A DNA stretch of 64,000 nt from Flaccisagitta enflata (taxonomy: Eukaryota > Chaetognatha > Sagittoidea > Aphragmophora). A program made the translations under genes and the position numbers. Shown piece by piece: positions 11,860 to 23,500 of this stretch; position 1 is the stretch's first letter, and the number at the start of each line of letters is the position of its first letter. The DNA lies in assembly GCA_965153355.1 (NCBI GenBank), contig OZ231127.1, forward strand, positions 2,604,001 to 2,668,000, in the 5' to 3' direction. The notes under the pieces were generated by a model. That model saw only the letters and a program-made list of their open reading frames with translations. It searched no databases and was not told where the DNA came from.

Positions 11860-12592
11860 TGTCAATAAACAGCACGTATTCCATGTACATATCTCTCCAG
11901 GTCCGCCTCCGCCTCCTCCTCATCCGCCTCCTCATCCTCCCTCTCGCCGCCTCCTCTCATCCGGCCTCCGCCCCCTCCGCCTCCTGCCCGGCCTTCATCC
12001 TCCTCCGTCTTCCCCGGCTCGATTCCCGGTTTCATCCTCATCCTTCTCCTCATCCTCCTCCTCATCCTCCGGCACGATCCCCGGCCTCATCCTCCTCCTC
12101 CATCATCATCCCTGGACTTGGCCTTCTTTCCAAAATTCATCATGGACTCATTTAATTGTGCCTTTCCTTCCATTGCCTTGCTGTATATAACTTTGATATT
12201 AGATTATGATTTCTCCTTTTTCCCCTTAGATAAGCGAGCAAACTCTTACTTTTCTATTAACTTTCCTATTCATGTGTGCGCACTATCTCCCCTTCCGTCA
12301 TCCCCCATCTGGAAACCATCATTCCTCGGATCCTCAGGTATAGGGCATTTATCATACTTGATATGGACCGGTCCCCTTTAACCCAATGCCCACTGTAATT
12401 AGCGCCCCCTCCTCTTCTCCTTTCTCTTTACTTTTCCCATTCAGAACTCTTGAGATCACAATACTGGATTTCGCTTTCTTGGCCCCCAGATTGGATACTC
12501 AAGAAGGATCTCCTTACAAACATTGGAAAAACACTCTCTTTTAAGACTCACAGATGCTTGGAGAAACTGGACGCCGTGGGCAGACGCTGACA
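11860..12592 (+). repeat. 5' LTR
   Basis: Starts TGTCAATAAACAGC and ends GCAGACGCTGACA (TG..CA). The first half is (CCTCCT)-rich pyrimidine sequence. The second half, from about 12107, is nearly identical to the 3' LTR. A TATATAA box at about 12184 is a plausible promoter element. Length 733 bp. Confidence 0.88.
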
Positions 12593-13340
12593 ATCCTAAA
12601 GTTCTGCTCCTAAAGCTCAAGTCTACCACCTTCCCATCCAACTTCCCGGCTTCCCACCCAAGACCTTCATCTCCCGCCAAAGTCGTTTCCTCCTCTTCAA
12701 AGTCGCACACCATCCCCTCTTCCGCCATCAATTACGGTGAAAGAAAACTCAACTCCCCATCCTCATCATCCTCATCCTCATCCTCCCAACCAACCCTCCT
12801 CCTTCCATCGACTTACGGTGAAAGAAAAGCCCAAGAAAAGCCCAACTTCTCATCCTCATCATCATCCCCTTCTCGCTCGCTCATCTACAGCTTCCCAAAG
12901 TGTTACTACATTAATAGACAGCATACAAACGCGTGTACAGACACCTGACAACGACGAGGGCACTGGAAACCCCCGGGAAACACTGACAGACAGTGGCAAC
13001 ATTGCCCCCGTGCCATCATATCCTTCACCCTCTAATAAACAACCGACAAAACGCCTTCAACTATCACCCTACAAAACGTTCACTCCCCGCGTCAATAAAG
13101 CAACCCGTCCTCATCAACACACTCACACTGTACATGCACACCCACTCTACCAATACAAACAGTGGGAATACCCGCTAATCTACATAAACACCGACTAAAT
13201 CCGAAAAAAAACCCCCCCCCCCCAACCGTCAGAAGAAAACGATCACATTTACATTCACATCCACGTCATCACTATCAACAGTGGGAATACCCGCTAAACA
13301 TCACATACACCATCCACGCCCGTACACCATCTCAACAACC
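12593..13340 (+). other. retrotransposon leader, non-coding
   Basis: A/C- and CT-rich leader. Frames here are low-complexity Ser/Pro/His and no PBS-like match is evident right after the LTR. GTGGGAATACCCGCTAA occurs twice (about 13162 and 13280) and can form a small GTGGG..CCCGC hairpin. Confidence 0.6.
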
Positions 13341-14228
13341 ATGGCAAAAACTGAAGCGGAATTGGCCCAAGAAAAGGCAACATTCGAAGAGACAATTAGA
13401 AAGTTCCCCGACTTCAACTCACTCATTCAAGCGGCGGAGGCCGGCGCCCTGGGATCGTCTGGATCGCTGGCTTCCGTCCGAACAGCAGACTTCACGGAAA
13501 ACGACGAGAGCTCACGCGACGCCAAGTCAGCCGCCGAATTACTAGGGGTGATGGCGCGTTTCTTCGCCATTAAACACGACGACGTCCTCCAAACCTATGG
13601 AGGAAAAAACGATGCGGACGCAGAAGACGCCTTCATCAACATAGACGATATGAGAGCGGAACTCGTTGACAAACTATGGGAATACCACGAGGCCGTCACG
13701 ACTCGCTGGTTCCCCGGCGAATTGACGAGGGAAAAGCGCCACCGGCGAACGGCAGGTAGCCGCATAACGAACATTATAAAGAAATTCTTCATGTCCCGCC
13801 AAGCCATTTTGGCGGAAAACAATAAGGGAGAGCCGTTATTCGCCGTTACACCACCTTCACAATCGGACTTTTCAAATGCATCACGGCGAATCTCACAACG
13901 CGCGTCGGGTATCGCAAAAGGAATCATTTCCGGCGTCATGTCACCCGGAAAAAGCAGAGACGCAAAAATGGAGGCAGCGGCGAAAATAGTGACGGACAAA
14001 ACGAAGAGAAAACACAGTGCAAGAAAAAACAGCAATAAAGTTCCCCCAGCGGCTGACTCAGGAAAACGTGAGGCGGCTGCTGAGGCGAAAAATGACGCCG
14101 AAATAGTCACGACAGAGACAGAGGTTGGCCAATCAACAAAAACACGAGACGACGCCAACACGCCAAACGCAAGCGATCAGAACAACAAAAACGATGGAGA
14201 AGAAGAAGACAATGAGACAGACGAATAA
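13341..14228 (+). CDS. unknown ORF upstream of gag, intact
   Basis: Begins at an ATG in good Kozak context (ACCATGG) and runs 295 codons without interruption, unlike the neighbouring gag-pol. The protein is hydrophilic. It has an N-terminal helical part (MAKTEAELAQEK..), a central folded-looking region with FFAIKHDD and KLWEYHEAVTTRWFPGEL, a basic segment with KRHRR and TDKTKRKHSARK, and a very acidic C-terminus. No zinc knuckle, protease or membrane segment is seen, and I do not recognise a family. Its position between LTR and gag suggests an N-terminal Gag/matrix-like or accessory protein. That is inference. Confidence 0.6.
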   Translation: MAKTEAELAQEKATFEETIRKFPDFNSLIQAAEAGALGSSGSLASVRTADFTENDESSRDAKSAAELLGVMARFFAIKHDDVLQTYGGKNDADAEDAFINIDDMRAELVDKLWEYHEAVTTRWFPGELTREKRHRRTAGSRITNIIKKFFMSRQAILAENNKGEPLFAVTPPSQSDFSNASRRISQRASGIAKGIISGVMSPGKSRDAKMEAAAKIVTDKTKRKHSARKNSNKVPPAADSGKREAAAEAKNDAEIVTTETEVGQSTKTRDDANTPNASDQNNKNDGEEEDNETDE

Positions 14229-14590
14229 AGTGAAAAGAAAGGCGTAGAGGCGGCAAGGAGAAGGCAGCAGAGTGGATTGAATATCAACAACAACATATCA
14301 ACAACAACAACAAATATCAAAAACAACAACACTATCAAATAAATATCAACAAACAACATCAACCAGTCCACAACATCAATCCACAAACAACAACAACATC
14401 AACAAACAAATATCAAACACAACAAAAACAACATCAAAAACAACAAATAACAACAACAATCATATCAGGTCAATGATAACAGAAACAAATTCAAATTTAA
14501 TAACCATACCAATATCGATTACAATGGCCACAGCAACAAAAACAACAACAACAACAATCCGAGTCAAAGCAAGCAGCAATCACCAGGCTG
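14229..14590 (+). repeat. CAA/ATCAAC-rich linker
   Basis: Low-complexity AACAACATCAAC sequence between the first ORF and the gag fragments. No frame is convincing. Confidence 0.6.
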
Positions 14591-15174
14591 ATGGTAACGG
14601 AGAACTACAATGACGTGGTCGAACATATCATCAACACCAGCGAGTCACACGCCATAGCAATGGAAAAGGACAATCAGTATTATGAAATGGTCCAAAAGGA
14701 AGAAAGAGCAGAAAACGAGAGACTACGAGAGGAACTAAAAAATTTGGAGGCAATAAATGCAATGGCCCGCACAAAACAAATCAGAAAAGAAGAGCAAAAC
14801 AAAATCAAACGCAACGTGGTATTAAAGATAAACAAGAGATACATAGCCTAAAACGCCTACAGAACTTATCCAAGATGTCAATCGATGCAAGAGACAGTCA
14901 AGCGATGGCAAAAATAGAGCAAATGAGGAAGGAAATGATTGAGAGGAGAACGGCGGTAGAAGACGACGACGTCCTCATCGACGAAGTCTTCTCATCCACA
15001 GCCAACGGAGAAAACCCCCTCATCGGCGCCGCCGACGCATCTCGCATCAGCAGCACAACCGGAAGTGCAAAGAAGAGACGTGCCGCACCCACAAGAAGAG
15101 CCCTAACGCTGCGAGACCCCCCCCCAACCTACCACCAATGGGGGACAACTTTCCAAAAGACACCAGAAGAGTAG
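14591..15174 (+). pseudogene. gag N-terminal coiled-coil region, frame-broken
   Basis: Two overlapping frames (14591-14851, and about 14761-15174 in another frame) both read as charged coiled coil, with segments such as EERAENERLREELKN and SQAMAKIEQMRKEMIERR. The change of frame falls around 14760-14850. A second shift is suggested near the C9 run at about 15116-15124, after which coding continues in the 15138 frame. The coiled coil fits the N-terminus of BEL/Pao Gag. As it stands the frame is not continuous. Confidence 0.55.
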
Positions 15175-16517
15175 GCATGGTATACAAACTCATTCCTATT
15201 CACAAAGTAGACAATGCCGAGGTGGTTGAGCAAGTCTCTGCCACCAGAGCCACAGTCGAAAAGCACACCACACCAACCCCAACCCACCCAACACCATCTA
15301 CAACACACACGGCGCCAACATCGACGCATCCGGCGCCAGCCACAATGCATACGGCGCCAATCTCAGCAACCCCGACGCCATCCCAAACAGACTTCTCAAG
15401 ACTCATCCACTCCCTTGAAATCGACGCCGTCAGAAGAAACGTCGTGGCTGTGCGCCCAAAAGAGCCTTTTCTCAAAAATATGACCTGAAGAGGAAGGGGC
15501 ACATACCTCATGAATGCTCTTCACTCGCCTTCAAGCCTATTGAAGGAATATCCGGCAACGAAGATAACAGAATTACGCTATTGGTTCGGAGCTGCAAGAA
15601 AAGCCATTAACGCAGCAAAGCCCACAGCAAATGACCCACACGGCCACGTCGCATACGCCAAAGTAAGGACGCACTTGGACGCGATCTACGGTCAAACCGT
15701 GGATTCAGCAGCCGAGGCGCTCGCCACCCTTAAAGAAGGTGGAGTGGCGTCGAAAAATAACCTCACGGCGTACCAGGACCTCTATATGAACCTGTTAGAA
15801 GCAGAGAGCGCAGCAATGGCAACAGGCTCCATGGAACTGCTCAACAGAAAGACCAGCATATTGGAGATCATGAACGCAAGGATCCCAGACTATGTGGAAA
15901 GATTTTTCGAAGAATATGAGCAAGGAGATGGATATCAAAAATTACTCGACTTCGTCCAAAAACGCATCGACGTCCTCAGAGACACCCAATTGCCAACACA
16001 AAAAACGCAAGTCATAAAAATCCACGCGACAGAGGCCCGAGAAGTAGAAAATAAAAATCAACAGTATGGCCCAAAAACATACGCTCAAGGCCTCAAAGAA
16101 TCCCCAAAAAAGGAAGAGAAAAAAGAGAGGTGCTCATATTGCCAAGGACTCCACCATACCACCCTATGCAACCGCCTTTTCATCCTCTCACTCCCAGAAA
16201 GGGTAGAAATTGCGAATAAAGCGCGCATGTGTTTCCACTGTGCAGAGACGACGCACAACGCAAAAGATTGCCCAAACAAAAAAGAAATTTCATGCTCAAT
16301 TTGCGGCAGAAAAGGACATATTTCCCTCTTCCATGGAAGAAATCTACTTAACAACAATAACAACCCATCTGATCGCCCAAGGCAAAACACCAGAGAAAAC
16401 AACATCAGAATCACCGACACCCCAACAAAACCACTCATGGACATTCCCACATCCAGAGGTAAAACCGCCGGAAAGAGTGCTTGCATCGACGACGACGCCG
16501 AAACCCCCACCATCTGA
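15138..16517 (+). pseudogene. gag: Thr/Pro-rich region, capsid-like domain and zinc knuckles
   Basis: One frame from 15138 with an in-frame TGA at 15486-15488; the rest opens again from ATG 15510 (335 codons). The first part has Thr/Pro repeats (HTAPTSTHPAP). The middle is helical and resembles the DUF1759 capsid-like domain of BEL/Pao Gag. The C-terminal part has three Cys/His knuckles at about 16131-16335: CSYCQGLHHTTLC, CFHCAETTHNAKDC (CX2CX4HX4C) and CSICGRKGHISLFH, where His replaces the last Cys. It ends at TGA 16515-16517, followed in the same frame by pol. Confidence 0.8.
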
Positions 16518-17462
16518 CTAGGCGCCACCGGCGTGGAGAACTTCATTGCGCCGGACGACGATGTGATCCGTCCGATAGTCCTCGTGCGGATTCGCAATGT
16601 CGACACCGACGCCTCGGAGTTAGTCTACGCCATGTTAGATACGTGCGCCGATAAGGACGTGATTTCGGAAAATGTAGTAAAACGCCTCAACCTCCCCAAT
16701 GTTACAAAAATCATGACAGTCCAAACTGTAGACACTAAAATGACGCAAAAAAGACGACTCGCAAATCTCCAACTTGAGTCTATACACTCACCCTACAAAA
16801 TCGACATCGAGCAAGCCCTCGTCGCAAAAGTATGGTGCAGCGAAAATGACGTACCCCCCCATAAACGCAATTTATCCGCATTCACCCACCTAGACACCAA
16901 CGCTGCCCGAATGGGGCCGGGCGTGGCTGGTATGATCATCAGCGTCGCCCACGCCGACACATGGACCCAAGGACCATTTATCCGTGGCCCCAAAAAATCC
17001 CCCACCGCAATGTGGACAGAATGGGGATACACCATATTCGGAGTAGGTGGTCAACGCGATCATGCCGACGTCTCTATCAACCTCCTCGCCGTCGACGACG
17101 CCAATGTCAAATACGACTATGAAAAAATCTTCTACCATGACTTTCCCCAAGTGACAGAAGCTGAAATGGGAGGCTCCAACGCCAATCGTAAGGCTATTAA
17201 AATGTTACAAGAAGGGATTCGTTTCGACAAAGTTAAGCAAAAATACGTGTCCGTTCTCCCCTGGATAAAAGGCAGAAAATGCGGCGTCAATTCTCAATGT
17301 CCCTCGACGGAGGGAATGGCGAAACGCAGAGTGGTACAAATGATGCCACGATTCGACAGAGACCCTGTTTATAAGGAAAGAGTCTTCAAAGAAATGGACA
17401 AGTTCCTGACGAAAGGCTTCGCCACTCCCATCCCCAACAGCAAAATGACCCAGAAATCCTGA
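16518..17462 (+). pseudogene. pol N-terminal part: aspartic protease-like domain and start of reverse transcriptase
   Basis: Continuous with gag in the same frame after one TGA and without its own ATG, as expected for a Gag-Pol polyprotein. MLDTCADKDVIS (about 16630) is in the position of the DUF1758 retropepsin active site (D-S/T-G form), with Cys where Gly is usual. WGYTIFGVGG follows (about 17020). The C-terminal part (GIRFDKVKQKYVSVLPW..) matches the segment that precedes the BEL/Pao RT. The frame ends at TGA 17460, and homologous sequence continues in another frame with further stops (about 17500). Confidence 0.75.
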
Positions 17463-17565
17463 GGTGGTATTTGCCATGCACACGGTCGCACAAGTACAAT
17501 AGTAACTCGTATGTGTCATTTACGCAAGAGCGAACGTCAACGGCGTATGTTTAAACGACCTCCTC

Positions 17566-18093
17566 TTGGGCGGACCCAATCTCATCAACCCCCTCACCGA
17601 CATTCTCGTCAAATTTCGTGAAAACCCCATCGCCTTCATGACAGATATCTGTGGATTCTTCCACAATATCCTCGTCGACGAAAAGGATCGTGAAGTCTTC
17701 AGGTATTTGTGGTTCTCCGATTCTGAAATGTCACAAATCTGGCGCTATCAATTCTTCTCCCACATCTTCGGCGCCGGCTCATCCTCCATCGTTACCAGTT
17801 TTGTTCTTCGCTACCACGCCGACCAAATCAAAGACATGTTTCCAGAGAACGTATGGAAAACCATCTGTTCCAAAATCTACGTCAATCGATGCAGCCGGCG
17901 GCGGACGAACCGTTGCATCCGCATTGGAGTTGAAGCGAAACTTGAAGGAGTTGATGCGCCTCGGTGGATTCCACTTGGGAAAGTGGCAAAGCAATGCGCC
18001 GGAACGCATGGTGAAAGTAGGAAGACGTTATCACACATTCCCTACGCTTTGCTAAAGAAAATGTCACTAAAGTCTTGGGCGCTTAGACTCTAA
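17566..18093 (+). pseudogene. reverse transcriptase core, frameshifted at the active site
   Basis: GGPNLINPLTDIL and AFMTDICGFFHNILVDEKDR are the conserved palm motifs of BEL/Pao RT, and FGAGSSSIVTSFVLR follows. The frame changes near 17880-17896, exactly where the YVDD box is expected. Beyond it the related sequence (ASALELKRNLKELMRLGGFH) is in the frame one base over, up to about 18055. No ATG is used; the segment belongs to the polyprotein. The RT is predicted to be inactive. Confidence 0.85.
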
Positions 18094-18347
18094 AAACGAT
18101 AACTTTCAGAAACTAATTCTTGACAAAGAAAGACTGACCAGGCCAGAAAACACCCTCGCCAATTTGTCTCATCCAAGCTTCATCATTTAATTCCTCTGGA
18201 CTCCTCTCTCTTCTTGCCTGTTTCTTGGCAGAAAACCTCCAATAGCTGCTACTTGCCCCCAGGATAGATCTGTGCTAAACTCTGTTTGCCAAGGAAGAGT
18301 TCGCGCTTACCTGAAGCAAACTATATCCTCCCTTAACATAGGACCAG
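18094..18347 (+). pseudogene. decayed RT-RNase H connection
   Basis: Fragments in several frames (for example SLFLPVSWQ) fit the linker before RNase H in BEL/Pao (Peptidase_A17/PF05380 region). Multiple stops, no continuous frame. Confidence 0.4.
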
Positions 18348-19007
18348 ATGTTTGGCTGCGTGATCTTCGTAAAACCAATCATCATCGAATGTCACATCTT
18401 TGTGGATGCAGCACCTGGTGGATTTGGTGCAGTGGCATACAGACGCGAGGTGTACTCCAATGGAGAAATCTTCATCACCATCATCACCTCCAGGAGTCAC
18501 GTCGTTCCCCTCAATCCTGCAAAAGCATCCCACCACAACTCACTTCCCCGCCTCGAATTGGTCGCTGCAGAGAAAGGCATCCAACTCCACAACTTTATCA
18601 ACACCGCCGTCGAGGTGCCGATGCAAAGGACGATCATGTGGTCAGACAGCGAAGTCGTTCTAAAGCAAATTTTCGACGAGGCAAAGGTCTATGGCCCCTT
18701 CATCAACAACCGTCTCTCCAAAATTCACGCCGTCACATCCCCGGAAGACTGGAGATATGTCGAAGGCCCAAGGAACCCTGCGGATCACTGCTCCAGAGGC
18801 ATTCGCCCTGAAGAAGAGGAAAAATGGCTCACCCTTCCATCATGGCCTGACTCAATAAATGAAGAAGAATGGCCAATAACAACCATTCCAAGACACAAAA
18901 AACCAGCAACCATGATCTTCGCCACTCATGTCATCCCCACTCCCGCGGAAGAGCCTCTAGAGGGATGCGGATTCGCCAAACTGGTCGTTGACATCGACGT
19001 CATTTAA
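18348..19007 (+). pseudogene. RNase H region of pol
   Basis: A clear run of BEL/Pao RNase H motifs in one frame: HIFVDAAPGGFGAVAY (first acidic residue), LPRLELVAAEKG, MWSDSEVVLKQI (second Asp) and WRYVEGPRNPADHCSRG. About 200 codons are intact. The frame ends at TAA 19005-19007 before integrase, where intact elements continue. Confidence 0.85.
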
Positions 19008-19706
19008 GTTGGTACCGAAAGTGATGTGAAAGAGCATCCCTTAAAAAAGATCATCGCTTGGAGGAAATATCACATAAAACCACCAAGCTTAATAAAACCA
19101 ATGGACAGCCACTTCACTGGTGTGCAACTCTCCGCAGATCACCATCGCCACATCAAATAGAAATAATCATTGATCTGTTCATTTCCATATCAGAAATTTT
19201 CGTAGCGCAGAAAACACCATCTTCAGCGCCACCCAAAAAATTGCCTTTTCAAAAGAATGGAGGAATCTTCACTCCCAGGAGATATACCACCCTAACACAG
19301 CAAAGGAGATGACAATGAAAATTTCACTCATCACACATAATTCATTCTTCATTTAATTTGGTATCATTCATAATGGAAGTCGCTGGCATCTAAAATATCA
19401 AAGACGCAGGCGAAATTTCTATCATCTCTTCACGCAAAGATGAAATGACAGAGCGTACATCGCTTGTCTACGACACAGCCCAGCCGGGGTGTCAACATAT
19501 TTCAATCTCAAGTTCCAGACAGAGGGTATGATCATCTGCTGGTTTTCTAAGAAGTTTTTACCAGTTGCAACATTAGAAATGCATATCGTGGCCAAAGCCT
19601 TCAAAACCCATGACATTTCTCTTCCGCTACCCTTCTCATTTAATGGACGGGGACGTGACCCTTCTGCCCGCCGGGCGTCAAAATCAACAAAAGCGCATCA
19701 TGGAAA
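19008..19706 (+). pseudogene. decayed RNase H-integrase linker and zinc-binding region
   Basis: Remnants such as HNGSRWHLKYQRRR followed by a CLRHSPAG segment fall where the integrase H2C2 zinc-binding domain should be. Several frames and stops; position supports the assignment more than motifs do. Confidence 0.4.
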
Positions 19707-20006
19707 GTGTGGGTCGTCGTGGTCACGTGTATATTTACGCGCTCGGTTCACGCAGAAATCGCCATGAAGCAAGATGCTAGCTCCCTTATCCTAGCAATAT
19801 GCAGATTCGTCGCCCACAACCCCAACGCCCGCCATTTCGTCTCCGACCGCGGCTCCAACATGACTTCAGCGGACAAAATCCTCAAGCAGCAGCTCGTTGA
19901 CTACAATGAATCCGCAACGACACAACTCAAAAAGAAAGGGATCCAATGGGACTTCATTCCCGCCGCCACACTCATACATGGTGCCCAGAGCTGTTTATTC
20001 TTTTAA
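19707..20006 (+). pseudogene. integrase catalytic core (rve), partial
   Basis: VWVVVVTCIFTRSVHAEIA, ARHFVSDRGSNM (central Asp of DDE) and GIQWDFIPAA are the hallmarks of the BEL/Pao integrase core. The frame breaks at about 19980, just before the usual GG.WER segment with the catalytic Glu. Upstream DGDVTLLPAGRQN is in another frame. Confidence 0.85.
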
Positions 20007-20530
20007 GAAGCACATTGCTTCAGCTATTGGCTAGTCCATTCACATGACGCTTCCAAACCGCCATCAAAGCAGATTGGAACTGCACACCGCGCCATTGACC
20101 GCCATTTCCTCGCTTTAATTCAACAGCTGCGGTTATCACGTCGGGTTGTTCATTCACCCCACTGGCCGTTCGTTTGATGCCGGGTTATCCTAAATTCTGC
20201 CAAGTCAACAGAAGTCGATCGCTTCGAAAGCCGAAGCGGACAACGCCACCCTCGCTGTCAATCGCTTCTGGAACGCTGTGGGAAAGAGAGATCATCTGTC
20301 GCCACACACGGATTGAAAATGGCAAAGATCATCCAAAAATTGAAAATAGATGATCTGCATGCTCGTCGATTTAAAAGTATCACGTGACATTGGAAATTAC
20401 AAGGTGGTGAAAGTGGAATGACTATGGTCATGTCAGAAGGCATACCAGAGAACAGCGGGATAAAAAGGTCAAGACAGAAACCAAACTTGCCCTACCTGGA
20501 ATTGGACCAAGAAGATAACGACTAGCCTAT
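20007..20530 (+). pseudogene. decayed integrase C-terminal region
   Basis: Short fragments in mixed frames at the position of the C-terminal DUF5641-type domain (for example a PLAVRLMPGYP-like segment near 20160). Too broken to annotate further. Confidence 0.35.
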
Positions 20531-23500
20531 TTATAATAGTTATGTCTATGGGCCTCGACTCTTTATACTTCTATGGAAAAAGTGCACATAAATATATACA
20601 TATTCTATTTTCTCCTATCGCCTTTCAAATACTCTGTCCATCGTAACTTCTCTTACCTCTCAATCGCATTGCATTGCCCGTTATTTTTTGTTCTGCAAAT
20701 ATTCATGGTTTTTATATACATCACCGAATCGCTTTCTGTCTGTTATCATGCCTTTAACTTGACTCTACTCGGATTACAAGATCATCAAACAGAAAATGGA
20801 CACAGACGTTGATGCTGCCTTTAGTCGGACATTGGGACTATTTCTGTGTTCACCGGGCGCCGCGCATCCTCCTTCCTCATCCTCTTCTCACACCACCTCC
20901 GTCACCTCCTCATCACCCCGTCCTCAACAATCCCACCCTGCATGCACATCCACACTCGACTCCTCCGCCATCCTCCACTCCGACGCCGCCGACGACGAAC
21001 TTGGACTACGACAATACCGACGATACTTCTCATCATCCTCCCGGTGCGCAATGTGAAGCCACCTTTACCTCGCCCATCTCGACGATCTCTTCTTCACGCT
21101 TCCTCGCTTTCAATGAGTGCTCCAGAAGACTCCTTCCTCCAAGACGCTTCCCTGACACCCATCCCAACACTCTTACCCAAGAGATACTCACAAACAGATT
21201 TTCAAATATCCACACACAGACTCCATAACTGGGATCAGCTCCGCCAAACACATCGCCCACGAACACAGCAAACTGTCTATCTCCTGTCCTGCCTACGCCC
21301 TCTTCTCAGCCCAAGCCCAGTTTAATCCTAAGAAACCTTGAATACATCCTGCACAAAACTCATGAAATAGAAGAAAAGATGAAAGCCCAGGAGAAAGAAC
21401 AGAGCAACAGCGGCACTTTGAACACTCTGAGTCGCTTCTGCCGCTCAGTTTTCCCTCAACATCATCATCTATCAACCTTTTCCTCCTCTCTCTCCCTCCA
21501 GCAGCGCTTCTCCTCTCTTTCCCACGACGGCCCCGTCCTCAAACCATCACCATACCACCACCCATCTCATCCTAAAATCTATCAAATTAGGACAGCAACG
21601 GAAACATTTTCACCACAAGCACTATGCCCATCCTCCCTTCCCCGTGCCTCAAACAGAAGACCCAGGCTACTAGAAGCAGACATGCAATCATTTCTACGCA
21701 ATACCACACGCCAACGCACTCTCAAAGAGAAACACGAACAATGTCTAAACAGGCAATCGACTCGCTTAACAAAAATGGCTTCTTCGCAGGCCGCTGCAGC
21801 CCACGCGGTAATCTTTTGCTTCATTCCAAAGAAGCCCTCCAACGCTGCACCGCCTCGCGCAGGAAAGCCCAATCGCCCTTCCTTCCTCTCAAGAAATTAT
21901 TTTTTACGGAGAATACTCATTTACAACGCAGACCACACTATCTTTCGAAAGCTCTTTTTCGACCCATCATGCAACCGACTGCATCCACAGCTCCTCCTCC
22001 TCCACCGCTCATCCAAATCCTCCCTCATCCGCCGGCCCATCCAACTCTCCTCTCCCGCTATCCTAACATCTCCTCCCGACATCCACCCATCCCTCTCAGC
22101 CAAAACTTCCAGGCCAAACATCTCTCATCCGTCATCTCTCAGCAAATGCTAATGCAAAATTATCTCTATCAAATCTCTCTCTCCCCCGCATGCACACCCA
22201 ACCACCTTTCCACCCGGCCCAACTTCCCTCTGCTGCCAGATTCTCTACCACCCAAAGAGACTCTGCCATTTTTCCGCTAAGTCCTACCATAGTTTAAAGG
22301 TTCTCATTTACCCACTCTGCCAATCATCATAACAACAGAAAAGGCCTAGAAGCTCACCATCTGGCCTTCCATTCCGCTAACCTCTCATCAATACTTATCA
22401 TTCCCGACCTCTCTCCTCTCCCGTCCTGCCATGCCTCTTCATGTCAACTTCCCACGCTAAAGACTCAGTCAACTCCTTCATCTCTGCCACCGCTTATCTT
22501 TCCTCATCATCTAGATTTGAACTTTTCCTCTTCCATCATTTTCAAATACTTCCGCCACACCCTCTCCATCATCAGCATCCCCGTCATATTCACCACCACC
22601 ACTACCTATCTGCCAACTTTTCAAGACACCTACCAACAATCGCTATCAGCATTGCTTCATCTTCTTCAAGGCATCTCTCATCATCCTCCTGTCTCTCCAC
22701 CCTCACACAGCCGGTAGACCATTGACCAAGAGCATGGGTCCACCGCCCGACCACGGAGAGGCAGGGGACAGACGAGGTCCTTCCGACGCTCGCAGTTGGA
22801 GTTAGAAAACCAACTTAAAAAGATTTGCCACAAACTAAAAGAAAAGAATAAATACCCTAAATAAATTCACAACAATCGCACTTATCCTCATCTCTTCCTA
22901 CTTCTACTCTCCTGCGATAAAGACGCTTTTCCTGCATCACACATTACTGCAACGCTCTAACAGAAGTAAAATATCATCCCACAGACATATCACTACAAAA
23001 GAAGACTTCCACTAACATCAAAGAAGAGATACACACGTTGCCTCGCTTCTTGACGATTTACTAGACGGGAGTCTTCACTTGGCCAAAGAGATTGGAAGAT
23101 CGTGAGGCGCTGAAGTGATCCGGAAGAAAAGCTGCCTGATAGATCGTTTCACGACGATTATCACATCTCACACAAGTGAGTTGTACCAGCACAATCTTAC
23201 TTCACATACTGACTTCGCACAGAAATCTGTTATAATAGAAGTGGACTAGACGATACCACTTGGTCTTTTTTTTGTTTTAATTTGTTGTTTTCTTTTACCA
23301 CACACCAATAATTGCACCAAAACCCACTTATGACCTACTCCTTATCATTCCGGATACTGCAATTCTTCTTCATCTCACTACCAGGTGCTGGCGTAAGCTC
23401 ACCTGAGTCGCCATCACCCGGCCTGTGGTGAAAGCCCCTGGTCCTCCTTCTTTCATTCCTACCTTCCCTATCATCATCTCATCTTCCTTCTCGATATCCG

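Noticed and set aside
21379-22280. Envelope-like gene in the retrotransposon
   Set aside because: Two overlapping frames are open but Ser/Pro/His-rich, with no signal peptide, transmembrane helix or furin-type site that would support an envelope protein.
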